64,000 nucleotides of DNA, from assembly GCF_018333215.1 (NCBI RefSeq), contig NZ_BORO01000006.1, positions 1 to 64,000 of the forward strand, written 5' to 3'. This DNA is from Oceanobacillus sp. J11TS1 (GTDB lineage: Bacteria; Bacillota; Bacilli; Bacillales; Amphibacillaceae). Positions within the stretch are counted from its first letter, which is position 1. Each line of letters starts with the position of its first letter. Below are positions 1 to 9,186 of this stretch, piece after piece. The position numbers and the translations under genes were made by a program. Below the pieces are notes generated by a model, which saw only the letters and a program-made list of their open reading frames with translations, did no database searches and had not been told where the DNA came from.

Positions 1-54
1 TTATCAGAAGGTATCCTTTTTTTGTACATTTATTTTATTTTTTAATCAAATTAA

Positions 55-94
55 AAAAGTGACTTCCTACTTATCTTTGTAGAAAGTCACTTTT
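55..94. terminator. Bidirectional Rho-independent terminator
   Basis: Arms AAAAGTGACTT and AAGTCACTTTT (11 bp) are separated by an 18-nt loop. T-rich tracts follow on both strands. It would end the minus-strand TetR/ABC/DUF1648 operon and anything transcribed from the left. Confidence 0.75.
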
Positions 95-140
95 CTGTTT
101 TTACTGGGTTTTGTCCCAGCCTCTTTTACATATAGAAGTA

Positions 141-338
141 CTAGTGCTTCTTTCCCCTAGAATATTTCCAGTAAATAGAGTAGGGAATAATAACACCGAA
201 TAGAAGAAAATATCTATTAACTACGATATCTGCTTCTCCCTTCCAATTAAAATGAATCGGGATGGAATTGGGCAGGAATAATATTGCGATAAATAAAATA
301 AACAGTATAATAAAAAATACAAGGACATCTTTTTTCAT
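141..338 (-). CDS. Small DUF1648-type membrane protein
   Basis: A 65-residue protein with an N-terminal hydrophobic helix, then the pattern LPNSIPIHFNWKGEAD and a second hydrophobic stretch. This resembles the DUF1648 module found at the N-terminus of SdpI-like immunity proteins (family knowledge). The start chosen is the second ATG, because GAGGAG lies seven bases before it and directly abuts the first. It begins 12 bp after the ABC permease and is probably the last gene of the TetR-controlled operon. Its function is unknown; an accessory or immunity role for the exporter is an inference. Confidence 0.6.
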   Translation of the reverse strand: MKKDVLVFFIILFILFIAILFLPNSIPIHFNWKGEADIVVNRYFLLFGVIIPYSIYWKYSRGKKH

Positions 339-350
339 AAGCATTCTCCT

Positions 351-1913
351 CTACACCAATTTGATGGAACAAGTTCGTTGATAACAACCAATGGATAAAA
401 CGATTAAGATAATTGAATTAGCCAGGTAAATAACAGATATCGGCAAAATATCAAATAGTATAAGTACAAATGGCGACAACAGCATTGCCATTCCGGTAAA
501 AGCAGATATCAAAACAGGCGGGCTTTGTTTGACAATATACATATCATTTTTCCAACTGAAATAGGGATAAGAAAAATTCAGCATTAAACCGAATGTAGAA
601 ATGAAAGCTGAATAGCTTAAAGGAATAATTACGGCCCAAATCATCTGTTCCACATTTGGAGAGAGTCTGATTGAAAAAGCAAGAATACTAATGAAAAAAC
701 CAATAAAGTGCAGCGAAAACGTACAGGCTAATTTTGCTTGAATCACATGTTTTTGCTTCATAGGCAGGGTTTTTAAAATCCAGATTTTATTTCCTTCCAT
801 TGATAAAGCAGCGGTTGACGGGTTACTTAACAAAAGCATTGCTGCAATAAACATTGGATATCCATTTTTTATCGTCTCTATGGAAAATGGCAATGATAGA
901 GCTGAAGTCAATTTTTCCATTCCGAAGAGAAGTATTGCCGTATTAAAGAAAATTAGGACCACAATACCTAGTGTGGAATTTAGCAAGTAGTTGTACGAGC
1001 TAAATAAAGTTGAAAATTCTTTTTGCCATATTGCAAACCGAACGTTCCTTTGCTTGATGGATTGCTGCTTAGCGTTAGTTTTACTCGTTAAAGCAATCAG
1101 CAGAAGGTGAAGATTCCGGTAGTATTTACTCCCAATATGAATCAGAGCGACGAGCAAGAAGCAGCTAATAAAAAGAAAAGTAAAGATCGGGAGAATATGC
1201 TGGCTGTTATGAAACTGCAATAAGACCGATGGTAGGTAAATAGTTGTAATCTGACTGTATAGCATTGTATGCATGTCCTGCATCTGGGCGGATTGGTTAG
1301 AATGCGTGATAACAAAATAACTAAAAAGACCTAAAAGTATGAAAGAAAATAAGACAGCAATCAGATTCATATGCTGAAAATAAGCAGCAAGCCGATAGAC
1401 AAAACCCCCAAAAATCACCCCAACGCAAATAGGGATAACCGGTGTGATCAGGGATACCATACAAAATAGGATGATCCAAATGGGTGATAATGCTGCAAGT
1501 GGTGCCCAGACCAGTAATGCAGGAATGGTAAAAAGAAAGCTGATCAGTAAGTTAAAAAAATATAAGTGAAGAAGTTTACTTATAAATATTTCCTTTTCGC
1601 TGATAGGATAGGTAGATAGCTGTTCAAAATCGCTATTTCCAAAAATCGTTCCATTCGCTCGTAAAAGCGATAAGAAAATCATCATTATGCTGGAAACAGA
1701 AAGCATATAGGTTGGTATCAACGCTGCTTCTCCAAGATTCGCCAGTGATTGAGCGGTGATTGCATTATAAACGAGTAGGAGTATCCCCATTAGAAGCACA
1801 ACGATAGCTGTTAATTTAGCCACGTTATTCTGTTTGCCGGACCGAAACAAATGATTGATATGGAGGCTGCTCCACAGGTCATTTTTAAATAATATCCATA
1901 TTTTTTGATTCAT
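351..1913 (-). CDS. ABC-2-type transporter permease
   Basis: A 520-residue integral membrane protein with roughly a dozen hydrophobic segments and no nucleotide-binding motifs. It is the membrane subunit partner of the ATPase encoded just upstream. The genes overlap by 29 bp, and a GGAGG precedes this start inside the ATPase gene, indicating translational coupling. The substrate cannot be read from sequence. The TetR repressor at the head of the operon suggests export of a toxic or regulatory compound (inference). Confidence 0.75.
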   Translation of the reverse strand: MNQKIWILFKNDLWSSLHINHLFRSGKQNNVAKLTAIVVLLMGILLLVYNAITAQSLANLGEAALIPTYMLSVSSIMMIFLSLLRANGTIFGNSDFEQLSTYPISEKEIFISKLLHLYFFNLLISFLFTIPALLVWAPLAALSPIWIILFCMVSLITPVIPICVGVIFGGFVYRLAAYFQHMNLIAVLFSFILLGLFSYFVITHSNQSAQMQDMHTMLYSQITTIYLPSVLLQFHNSQHILPIFTFLFISCFLLVALIHIGSKYYRNLHLLLIALTSKTNAKQQSIKQRNVRFAIWQKEFSTLFSSYNYLLNSTLGIVVLIFFNTAILLFGMEKLTSALSLPFSIETIKNGYPMFIAAMLLLSNPSTAALSMEGNKIWILKTLPMKQKHVIQAKLACTFSLHFIGFFISILAFSIRLSPNVEQMIWAVIIPLSYSAFISTFGLMLNFSYPYFSWKNDMYIVKQSPPVLISAFTGMAMLLSPFVLILFDILPISVIYLANSIILIVLSIGCYQRTCSIKLV

Positions 1914-2616
1914 AACGAACCTCCATAAAAATTTCTTCTAAGCTTTTCAAACCGACAACATCCTCCATAAACCCGTTTTTGACAAGCTTCCCTTTATGGA
2001 TAATTGCTACTTTATTGCATAGCCTTTCAGCAACTTCCAATACATGCGTTGAAAAGAAGACAATTCCTCCATTTTTCGCATGCGATTGCATTATCTTTTT
2101 TAATTCAAAAGAGGCAGTTGGATCTAGACCGACAAATGGTTCATCTAAAATAAATAATTTCGGTTTATGAACCAAGGCAGCAATTAATGCAGTCCGTTGT
2201 TTCATACCATGGGAGTAAGAAGCAATACGGTTATTCAGCTTGCTTGTCATTTCGAAAATGGTACTGTATTTTTTTAGACGCCGTTTACGATCCGGCAGGG
2301 GAACCTCGAAAATATCAGCAATAAAGTTGATATACTGCAGACCAGTTAAATGCTCATAAAGATTCGGATTGTCAGGGATAAATGCCATTCTTAGTTTACA
2401 GAGGACGGGGTCGGATTTCATCGAATAACCGTCTATCCAAATTTCACCTTCCTCAAAAGGATGAATGCCAACAATCGATTTGATGGTCGTGGACTTACCA
2501 GCTCCATTTGACCCGATAAATCCGTAAATATCTCCGCTCTGAATATGGAGATTAATATCTGTTATAGCCCTTGTTCCATCTTCATAAATTTTGGTCACAT
2601 GATTAAGTTTTAGCAT
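1885..2616 (-). CDS. ABC transporter ATP-binding protein
   Basis: A 243-residue ATPase subunit. Walker A is GSNGAGKST near residue 36, the signature is YSHGMKQR, Walker B is LFILDEP, and the H-loop is STH. The ABC-2 exporter ATPase class (CcmA/NatA-like) fits the spacing and the partner permease. An operator-like palindrome lies directly upstream of its AGGAGG ribosome site, so its transcription is probably under the TetR protein encoded before it. It powers the permease encoded at 351-1913. Confidence 0.85.
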   Translation of the reverse strand: MLKLNHVTKIYEDGTRAITDINLHIQSGDIYGFIGSNGAGKSTTIKSIVGIHPFEEGEIWIDGYSMKSDPVLCKLRMAFIPDNPNLYEHLTGLQYINFIADIFEVPLPDRKRRLKKYSTIFEMTSKLNNRIASYSHGMKQRTALIAALVHKPKLFILDEPFVGLDPTASFELKKIMQSHAKNGGIVFFSTHVLEVAERLCNKVAIIHKGKLVKNGFMEDVVGLKSLEEIFMEVRYESKNMDII

Positions 2617-2630
2617 ATATTTCCTCCTAT

Positions 2631-2643
2631 TGACAAATTGTCA
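2631..2643. promoter_or_regulatory. Probable TetR operator before the ABC operon
   Basis: TGACAAATTGTCA is a perfect TGACA-N3-TGTCA palindrome immediately upstream of the ATPase ribosome site. The same design recurs upstream of the tetR gene (3347-3359). The pairing of the two sites around one regulator is seen directly; binding is inferred. Confidence 0.65.
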
Positions 2644-2660
2644 GTTGTAGTGATGAAAGA

Positions 2661-2686
2661 AACCAATGAAATAATATCCATTGGTT
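2661..2686. terminator. Weak hairpin between tetR and the ABC genes
   Basis: Arms AACCAATG and CATTGGTT form an 8-bp stem overlapping the tetR stop codon. Only a short pyrimidine-rich tail follows on the minus strand, so it may be an attenuator rather than a full terminator. Confidence 0.4.
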
Positions 2687-3305
2687 ATCCATCCAATATG
2701 GATTCTTCTATTCCCAGAGATTTTGATAATAGTCTCTTGAATGCTTGTAAATAAATCATCATTTTTTCCATGCTCATATGACGGAGTTTGATATCGTTGG
2801 AAACAAAAACATATCCCGTAACTAAGAATTGAGCGGTCTCATAAGGATGTTCTACTTGAAAAAGGTTCTGTTTTTTTCCTTCTTCAATAATTTGTGTTAG
2901 TAACGGGAGCAGTTTTTCAATCAATTTATGATAAAAGCGATCCATCATATACCTGTTCTCTTCTAGCTGAACGGTTTCTTGCAGCGTAATTGTTTCTTCT
3001 GTAACAGTTTCTTCCTGGATAATCGTTGTTTGTAGGAATTGTTGTAATTTCTCTACTGGGTTAAGTGTGTTATCTTCTGTAATTTTTTCCATTTGAGCGA
3101 TTAATGGATTAACGGATCTGTCAACTAAGATATAGAGTATCTCTTCTTTATTTTTAAAGTGATAATAAAGCAGGCCGCGGGAAATGCCAACCTCGTTAAT
3201 AATATCCTGTGTCGTCGTTTGCAAGTAACCTTTTTCCATAAATAATTTCATAGAAGCATCTAAGATTTCTGCTTTTCGGATTTCAGGTAATTTTACATCG
3301 CGCAT
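2685..3305 (-). CDS. TetR/AcrR family transcriptional repressor
   Basis: A 206-residue protein. The N-terminal helix-turn-helix contains the typical TetR pattern (MKLFMEKGYLQTTTQDI, ISRGLLYYHFKNKEE, residues about 17-57), followed by a helical ligand-binding domain. GGAGGG lies seven bases before the ATG. It heads a minus-strand operon with an ABC exporter. A palindrome overlaps its own -35 and a second lies before the ABC genes, pointing to autoregulation and operon control by an unknown ligand. Confidence 0.85.
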   Translation of the reverse strand: MRDVKLPEIRKAEILDASMKLFMEKGYLQTTTQDIINEVGISRGLLYYHFKNKEEILYILVDRSVNPLIAQMEKITEDNTLNPVEKLQQFLQTTIIQEETVTEETITLQETVQLEENRYMMDRFYHKLIEKLLPLLTQIIEEGKKQNLFQVEHPYETAQFLVTGYVFVSNDIKLRHMSMEKMMIYLQAFKRLLSKSLGIEESILDG

Positions 3306-3331
3306 CCAGCATCCCTCCTTCCATAAAGCAA

Positions 3332-3361
3332 GTATATACTCGCCACTGACAAAGTGTCAAT
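3332..3361 (-). promoter_or_regulatory. tetR promoter with overlapping operator
   Basis: On the minus strand, TTGACA is followed after 18 bp by TATACT. The palindrome TGACAAAGTGTCA (3347-3359) covers the -35 box. Repressor binding here would block RNA polymerase (inference). Confidence 0.65.
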
Positions 3362-3369
3362 TGATTTTG

Positions 3370-3819
3370 AGTCTAAATCTTATTATTCAGAAATAGAAGA
3401 ATGATTTAGGGGGTAAAAAGCCTGCCAAAGAAGATAGCAGCAGTGATCGTAAAATTATTCTGCATCATGATCAACCTTCTTTTGGTAATGGTTTGTATGA
3501 ATGGATTATTTCCTGGGGAATAATCCATCACTAATATATAAAAGAAATTTTGTCTGGAATTGGTGGGGGAATAAGAAGAATACACATTTGAGGGGAGTTT
3601 TTTACCATATTTTGTAATATGTTCTTCTCCCTTTTTTACAGCAGCTTCGTATCTCAAACTTTAGTAATGAAGAAGGGAGTAAGATATATTTTAAATTGAC
3701 GGAAAATGGTTATCTTGCTTGAATCCTTTTTATTTTATCTATTTTTGATTTACTATATGGAGAGGGGAGGTTAGCTATTCCTATTTAATGACATGTGAAA
3801 CGATGAGGAGGGGAGCATT
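3370..3819. other. Intergenic stretch without a convincing gene
   Basis: About 450 bp, AT-rich. It holds a 10-bp inverted repeat (3501-3510 with 3519-3528) and a minus-strand 20-codon ORF (3406-3468) with a ribosome-site-like AGAAGG. Neither is strong enough to name. Confidence 0.4.
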
Positions 3820-4266
3820 TTGGAAATAAAGGAAATAAAATATACAGTAAGCATTATACTTATTGTAATCGGGCTATTATCATTCGGGGTTTTAGCCATG
3901 AACTCCTACAGCATGCTTGATAATCTGGAAACTGATGAGGAGTTTAAAGGATACATAGAGGATACACTTGAAAATGCAGGTGATAAAACTCGCAGTGCAA
4001 CAATGGAGGAACAGATTGATTTTTTTAGTAATAGCGTGCTATTTATTATTACTATATCTGTCATTTGTGTACTTTTAGGTATGATGGCAATCATCTTTCT
4101 AAGCAAACGGAAAAAAGTAAAATTAGTTGGTATTCTATTAACCGTGATAGCTGTTTTAAGTACGGTTTTAACGCTCGGTTTAGGAGTAATAGCTAGTATA
4201 GCCTATCTTATTGCAGGAGTTATCACTTTACTTAAACATCGTAAAGCACAGAAAGTTGTCGGATAG
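3820..4266 (+). CDS. DUF4064-like small membrane protein
   Basis: A 148-residue protein. It has one N-terminal transmembrane helix, an acidic extracytoplasmic loop (about residues 30-70) and three closely spaced C-terminal helices separated by the basic turn SKRKKVK. This layout matches DUF4064-type proteins common in Bacillales, whose function is unknown. A TTG start is used; GGAGGGG lies upstream at normal spacing. It is monocistronic and followed by a terminator hairpin at 4413. Confidence 0.65.
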   Translation: MEIKEIKYTVSIILIVIGLLSFGVLAMNSYSMLDNLETDEEFKGYIEDTLENAGDKTRSATMEEQIDFFSNSVLFIITISVICVLLGMMAIIFLSKRKKVKLVGILLTVIAVLSTVLTLGLGVIASIAYLIAGVITLLKHRKAQKVVG

Positions 4267-4412
4267 AGTAAAAAAACCACACCAATTTGAAGCTTTAGTT
4301 GCTTTTATTATGTCCGATAAAAATGCAGAAAAACACCCCCATATGCTTGATAGGAGTGAAGGGGTTAACAACCTGAATAGCGCTATTCCTCTTAACGGGT
4401 TAGACCTATTGT

Positions 4413-4450
4413 GGCCGTTTCCATGTTACAGTATGGGAACGGTCTTTATT
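4413..4450 (+). terminator. Rho-independent terminator
   Basis: A 12-bp stem (GGCCGTTTCCAT with ATGGGAACGGTC, two G-T pairs), an 8-nt loop and the T-rich tail TTTATTATT. It would end the DUF4064-like gene. Confidence 0.65.
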
Positions 4451-4727
4451 ATTATAGGATTATTTCGTTATAATAGACAATCAATTGAGGCTCCTTTAAT
4501 TGCAGACCAGGAAGCGAAAATAAAATTCTGTCACGCCAGGATTTTAAACCGTAAAATTATAAAATTGCAAAAAAGCGTTCTATTAATGTTCACAATTTCA
4601 GCTAATAAAACCTTCTATACAAACTGATTAACTGGAAATAAAATAGTGTATAGTATATATTTTTCTTAGTGCTTAAGATTTTATCACTTGCAAGCTCTTC
4701 ATTTTAATCTAGATGAAAGTTTGGTGA

Positions 4728-5675
4728 ATGATGGAGAAAAAGGAGATTGGATTAGAAATGGCAGAAGTAAACAATGGGCAAGATCAAAAAAAGCCTTTGT
4801 CTAAAATTCTTTCCCAAACAGTCAAGACAGGTATTATACGTTCTAACCTGATTCCTATGTTTGCGGGACTCACATTATCTTTATATACTTATCAAATTAG
4901 TATTTTCGAGAAGCTGCCAGAAATCCTGTTTGCGTTTTTAGGTTCTATTTTCGTGATAGGAGCAGCTGGAGCTTTTAATAATTTATATGATCGAGATATT
5001 GATGCGATTATGAAAAGAACACAGGGAAGACCCACCGTTACAGGTGAAATCAAGCCTAAAACAGTTTTATGGCTTGCTATTTTTATGGCTGTCGCCGGTA
5101 TTATTTTATTGACCTTAACTACACCGCTAGCCGGATTCTTAGGTTTTCTCGGATTATTCTTTTATGTGGTTCCTTATACAATGTGGAGTAAGCGGAGAAC
5201 GGTCTACAACACAGAGATTGGCAGTATCTCTGGGGCAATGCCGCCTTTAATCGGATGGGCAGCTATGTATCCGGATATTACGCATCCGGCCATTCTTGGA
5301 CTTTTTGTGATTACGATTATTTGGCAAATGCCGCATTTTTATGCGATATCGATTCGGAAGCATGAAGAATATAAGGCTGCAGGAGTTCCGATGCTTCCAG
5401 TTGTAAAAGGAGTCAGACGGACATATATCCAGACAAATATCTATTTAGTTATCATGGTTGGGATCAGCTTTTTATTCAGTTCATTGAGTATTGGGTTGAT
5501 GCTCGTAGCACTTCTGATGAGTATCATCTGGCTGCTATTAAGTGTTTTTGGCTATAAACGTATGGATTCGGAAAAATGGGCGAAATCCATGTTTATCTAT
5601 TCCTTAATTCATATGACGGTTGTTTTTTCAACAGTGATTATTTATTCACTGATGGGGATTATTTTTAAGTTGTAA
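4728..5675 (+). CDS. ctaB: Heme O synthase (protoheme IX farnesyltransferase)
   Basis: A 315-residue UbiA-family prenyltransferase of the membrane. It transfers farnesyl from farnesyl diphosphate to heme B to give heme O for terminal oxidases. Visible motifs are NNLYDRDIDAIMKRTQGRP (about residues 84-102), which holds the two metal-binding aspartates, and YTMWSKRRTVYNTEIG in the next loop. About nine hydrophobic helices follow the family pattern. Two adjacent ATGs and a later ATG (4758), which has AGGAG upstream, make the start uncertain. It stands alone, without ctaA or the oxidase genes, and ends at a strong terminator. Confidence 0.9.
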   Translation: MMEKKEIGLEMAEVNNGQDQKKPLSKILSQTVKTGIIRSNLIPMFAGLTLSLYTYQISIFEKLPEILFAFLGSIFVIGAAGAFNNLYDRDIDAIMKRTQGRPTVTGEIKPKTVLWLAIFMAVAGIILLTLTTPLAGFLGFLGLFFYVVPYTMWSKRRTVYNTEIGSISGAMPPLIGWAAMYPDITHPAILGLFVITIIWQMPHFYAISIRKHEEYKAAGVPMLPVVKGVRRTYIQTNIYLVIMVGISFLFSSLSIGLMLVALLMSIIWLLLSVFGYKRMDSEKWAKSMFIYSLIHMTVVFSTVIIYSLMGIIFKL

Positions 5676-5753
5676 TGTAGGGAAAGACTTGAGATGAGCC
5701 ATCATAGTAAGAAATAGAATAGAAGGATTAGCATTAAATTGAAATAAGTTAAC

Positions 5754-5800
5754 AGAGCATTTGTTATATACTTAGTATATGATAAATGCTCTTTTTTTTA
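5754..5800 (+). terminator. Strong Rho-independent terminator after ctaB
   Basis: An 18-bp stem (5754-5771 with 5775-5792, two wobble pairs), a 3-nt loop and a run of seven to eight T. Confidence 0.85.
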
Positions 5801-5910
5801 TTGCATAGGAAATTATAGAATTATTTCCTGGTGGATAACTAATTATAGAAAATAGCCGTGTCCAGCTCCGAGCGCCAAACTTTAGAGATTTCCCGTCACG
5901 CCCTACGATA

Positions 5911-6050
5911 AAGAAGACTTGGCGACTGACAAGCCGATAGGCGCAGGCAGAGCCATAGTCGCACTTATGCCCGTGGTGAAAAGAAGACTTGGCGACTGAC
6001 AAGCCGGTAGGCGCAGGCAGAGCCGTAGTCGCGCTTATGCCCGTGGTGAA
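5911..6050. repeat. 70-bp tandem duplication in a GC-richer repeat block
   Basis: Two head-to-tail 70-bp copies (5911-5980, 5981-6050) differ at three positions, all A to G. They sit in a GC-rich, noncoding block (about 5860-6110) that contrasts with the AT-rich surroundings. Both copies contain GGCGACTGACAAGCC. The block resembles dispersed intergenic repeats of Bacillaceae, but family membership cannot be checked here. No gene is seen between ctaB and lysR. Confidence 0.75.
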
Positions 6051-6275
6051 AGTCAACATCGGTTCGTTACCTCACCGTGTTTCCTTTATCTCAGTTGTGC
6101 CACTCCAATCTCTACGTTTTTAAACAGGCGCTCTGCGCTTTTGTTCTTGATCATATCTATTTTTACTCGCCCTACCGAAGACCATTACGCTTTCCTGTAG
6201 GAACCTCCGTGTTTTTGCTCTTACTCGTTTCAACCATTGATTTTGGTGTTGCCCCATTTAAAGAAGGGCCATATG

Positions 6276-7190
6276 CTAATCTGTTTTAACGTGATGCTCA
6301 ACTGTGTCATCCCAATTATGAAATAGCTCGATAAAATGTTTTGCACTTTTTGAAAGGTAACGATCTTTCAGCCAAATGATAGATGATCTAGAAATAAGAG
6401 TGCCATCTTTAATGGCTAGACTAGTTATTCCACTAAGATTCACTTTTTTCAATGTAGACTCAGGCACAATAGAGGCGCCCACTTCTTTACTAACTAGTTC
6501 TAATATCATATCCACATCGGGACAGACCGTAACAATATTAGGGTTTAGTGTATGTTTTTTAAATTTATTAAGAATCAGTTCGTATTGACCAATTCCACTT
6601 ATTCTGCGCAATAACAATAATGGTAATTCTGCTAGCTTCTCCATGGTTATAGTAGCAGTGTTGTAAGGCGTAGCCCATTTGGCTGGTAGAACAGCAACAT
6701 AATTTTCATCAGGTAGGAAATAGCTAGAAAACGCATCCATTTCTAATGGTAAGCGAATAATGGCTAAATCAATTTCCCGATTTTTGAGGTCTTCGGCAAG
6801 GAGGTAGGAATCACCTTCCCTTAATTCAAATGTAACGTCTGGGTATTTTTCCCGAAATACTTTCATACGGTCGGGAATATGGGAAAAAGCTGATTTAACA
6901 CATCCAATGGAAAGATTACCCTTTAAGCCTTCACCTGTCTCCCTTACTTCTGTAATCGTTTCCTCTAAATAATTGAAAAAATGGTTTGCCTTGTTGTACA
7001 GCACTTTACCCGCTGTGGTTAACTCTATTTTTCTTCCGTTTCTTTCAAGCAATGTAACACCAAGTTCTTTTTCTAAGGCTTTTAAACTTTGGCTTAATGG
7101 TGGTTGGGCCATATGAAGTTTATTGGCGGCTTTTGTAATTTGCCCCTCAGTTGCGATTGTATAGAAGTACCGCAATTGTCTCATATCCAT
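6276..7190 (-). CDS. LysR-type transcriptional regulator, likely of the hpa cluster
   Basis: About 304 residues. The N-terminal winged helix contains MRQLRYFYTIATEGQITKAA and AQPPLSQSLKALEKELG, the usual LysR signature; a periplasmic-binding-protein-like effector domain follows. The start is placed at the ATG ten bases after AGGAG; a GTG three codons earlier abuts the ribosome site. It is transcribed divergently from hpaB across a 420-bp AT-rich region with nested ATATAT palindromes, the standard layout for a LysR activator of a catabolic operon. The inducer is inferred to be HPA or a pathway intermediate. Confidence 0.85.
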   Translation of the reverse strand: MDMRQLRYFYTIATEGQITKAANKLHMAQPPLSQSLKALEKELGVTLLERNGRKIELTTAGKVLYNKANHFFNYLEETITEVRETGEGLKGNLSIGCVKSAFSHIPDRMKVFREKYPDVTFELREGDSYLLAEDLKNREIDLAIIRLPLEMDAFSSYFLPDENYVAVLPAKWATPYNTATITMEKLAELPLLLLRRISGIGQYELILNKFKKHTLNPNIVTVCPDVDMILELVSKEVGASIVPESTLKKVNLSGITSLAIKDGTLISRSSIIWLKDRYLSKSAKHFIELFHNWDDTVEHHVKTD

Positions 7191-7539
7191 TCTCTTCACA
7201 CTCCTGATCGCACATATTTATATATGAAAAGCATAAACCAGATATTAATTTTATAATAGTATAAAATTCACAAAAAGTCAGAAACTAAATTTAAATGCAT
7301 ATTGAGAAGTCAACTAAACTACTAATACACGGCTCTAGCATACCTGTGAAAACTGCTTTAATAATATATGAACATATATTGATATATATAATATATATAC
7401 AAAACAAATAAAATAGATATTTTAAATATATTTATTTTCATGGTATTATACAAACAAGATCGAATTATTGATAAATTTACAATATTTATTCATTGATTAT
7501 TAATTTTCAATAAAAAGAAGGCTTTATTTTTGCGTTTTA
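7191..7539. promoter_or_regulatory. lysR-hpaB divergent control region
   Basis: Very AT-rich, with overlapping ATATAT repeats around 7365-7400. A candidate -10 TATTAT (7444-7449) lacks a good -35, consistent with an activator-dependent promoter for hpaB. Exact LysR boxes cannot be assigned by eye. Confidence 0.4.
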
Positions 7540-7554
7540 ATGAAAGCGCATTCA
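7540..7554. promoter_or_regulatory. cre site (CcpA) before hpaB
   Basis: ATGAAAGCGCATTCA fits the cre consensus WTGNAANCGNWNNCW at every defined position. It lies about 57 bp before the hpaB start, where CcpA would block elongation. This predicts glucose repression of HPA catabolism. Confidence 0.7.
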
Positions 7555-7610
7555 GTTAATTTGGGATTTTCTAGCTATAAAACTAAACAATATTAAAGGA
7601 GGATAAGGAA

Positions 7611-9092
7611 ATGCCAGCAAAAACAGGTCAACAGTATATTGATAACTTGAAAAAAGCAAATAACAACGTTTACATTCAAGGGGAAAGAGTAGAAGATGTG
7701 ACGACACACCCTGCCTTTAAAGGTGCCATTGATTCCATGGCAAAATTATATGATATCCAGCATGAAAAACCGGAAAAAATGCTTTATACTTCACCGACTA
7801 CAGGTGACAAAGTAGGAAAGACATTTATGGTGCCAGAAACCATTGATCAATTAATTGAACGCCGTGAAGCAATGATGGAATGGCAAGGATTTACAAAAGG
7901 GCTAATGGGGCGCGCACCGGACTACCTTAATGCAGAAGTAATGACAATGACAAAAGCGTATGATTTTTATGGGCAGGGAGCCAATCCAGAATTTGCGGAT
8001 AACGCCAGAAAATATGCGGAATTTGCTCGTGAAAATGACATTAGTTTAACCCATACGCTTATTCACCCACAAGTAAACCGTGCGAAGATTCAGGCGGAAC
8101 AAAAAGATGCAAACGTTGCATTGCATGTTGTTGAAAAAAATGAAGAAGGTGTTATCGTAGACGGAATCCGCCTACTTGCAACACAAGCCGGAATTACAGA
8201 TGAAATCTTTGTCTTCCCGTCAACCGTAGTTAAATCAGGAGCAAAGGATGATCCGTATTCATTAGCTTTTGCAATTCCTAATAATACACCAGGATTAAAA
8301 TACCTGAGCCGAGAATCATTTGATTATGGTAAGAACGCATACGACCATCCAGTTGCATCCAAGTTTGAAGAGGGAGATGCAATCGTATCTTTTGATCATG
8401 TGCTTGTGCCATGGGACAGAGTTTTTATTCTTGAAGATTCTGATCTATGTAACCGTGCTTTTGGTGAAACAAATGCAGTTGTGCATATGTCCCATCAAGT
8501 AATTGCCAAAGATATTGCGAAAGTAGAGTTTCTGCTAGGGGTTGCTCTAAAATTAATGGATTCCATTGGTATTGATGGTTTTCAACATGTTAAAGACAAA
8601 GGTACAGAAATTATGCTGACCCTTGAAAATATGCGCTCTCATCTATATAAAGCAGAACATAATGCGAAACTTGATAAATGGGGAATGATGACTCCGGATT
8701 TTGAAGCATTGAATGCAGCTAGAAATTGGTTTCCTCGTGTATACCCGCGGTTGGCAGAAATCTTAAGGATTCTTGGCGCTTCAGGCCTAATGGGAATTCC
8801 AACATATAATGATTTTGCAAACGAAGAGATTGGGCCAATCCTAAACAGAGCAATGCAAGGTAAAAACGTAGAAGGATTTGAAAGGGTGCAAATATTCCGT
8901 TTGGCATGGGATATGACAATGAGTGCATTTGGAAGTCGCCAAACACATTATGAGTATTACTTCTTTGGGGATCCAATAAAAATGGGGATGGCTTACTTTG
9001 ACCAATATGATAAAGAAAAATATAAATCAATGGTTGATGATTTTCTTGAAAGCCAAAATATTAAAAAACCAAGTTTTGAACTCGTGAAATAA
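7611..9092 (+). CDS. hpaB: 4-hydroxyphenylacetate 3-monooxygenase, oxygenase component
   Basis: A 493-residue FADH2-dependent monooxygenase of the HpaB family, close to the usual length. It ortho-hydroxylates 4-hydroxyphenylacetate to 3,4-dihydroxyphenylacetate, using reduced FAD supplied by HpaC. Family features are an acyl-CoA-dehydrogenase-like fold with MEWQGFTKGLMGRAPDY near residue 90 and the helical C-terminal half around RMAMQGKNV-like and LAWDMTMSAFGSRQ segments. A strong AAAGGAGGATAAGGAA precedes the ATG. It is the first gene of the operon, followed by FAD synthetase and flavin reductase genes. Confidence 0.93.
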   Translation: MPAKTGQQYIDNLKKANNNVYIQGERVEDVTTHPAFKGAIDSMAKLYDIQHEKPEKMLYTSPTTGDKVGKTFMVPETIDQLIERREAMMEWQGFTKGLMGRAPDYLNAEVMTMTKAYDFYGQGANPEFADNARKYAEFARENDISLTHTLIHPQVNRAKIQAEQKDANVALHVVEKNEEGVIVDGIRLLATQAGITDEIFVFPSTVVKSGAKDDPYSLAFAIPNNTPGLKYLSRESFDYGKNAYDHPVASKFEEGDAIVSFDHVLVPWDRVFILEDSDLCNRAFGETNAVVHMSHQVIAKDIAKVEFLLGVALKLMDSIGIDGFQHVKDKGTEIMLTLENMRSHLYKAEHNAKLDKWGMMTPDFEALNAARNWFPRVYPRLAEILRILGASGLMGIPTYNDFANEEIGPILNRAMQGKNVEGFERVQIFRLAWDMTMSAFGSRQTHYEYYFFGDPIKMGMAYFDQYDKEKYKSMVDDFLESQNIKKPSFELVK

Positions 9093-9186
9093 TGATACAA
9101 TGATGGACTTTAATTAAATAGGTGTTAAGTAATTGTTATCGTAGAAGCTGCAAGATTAAATAAAAAATACGGAAGGGAGGAAGACG

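Noticed and set aside
3347-3359. Conjugation or recombination site
   Set aside because: The palindrome is short and repeated at the regulated promoter, so an operator explains it better.
3406-3657. 83-codon minus-strand ORF before tetR
   Set aside because: No ribosome site for its start and composition is not protein-like. Only its last 20 codons have a possible ribosome site, too little to call.
4211-4627. 138-codon plus-strand ORF overlapping the DUF4064-like gene
   Set aside because: It overlaps a better gene, runs straight through a clear terminator hairpin and lacks a ribosome site.
5911-6050. CRISPR array
   Set aside because: Only two directly adjacent 70-bp copies, without spacers; no cas genes are seen in the window.
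5772-6059. 95-codon minus-strand ORF in the tandem repeat
   Set aside because: Open only because the 70-bp repeat unit lacks stops across the two copies; it contains the ctaB terminator and has no family resemblance.
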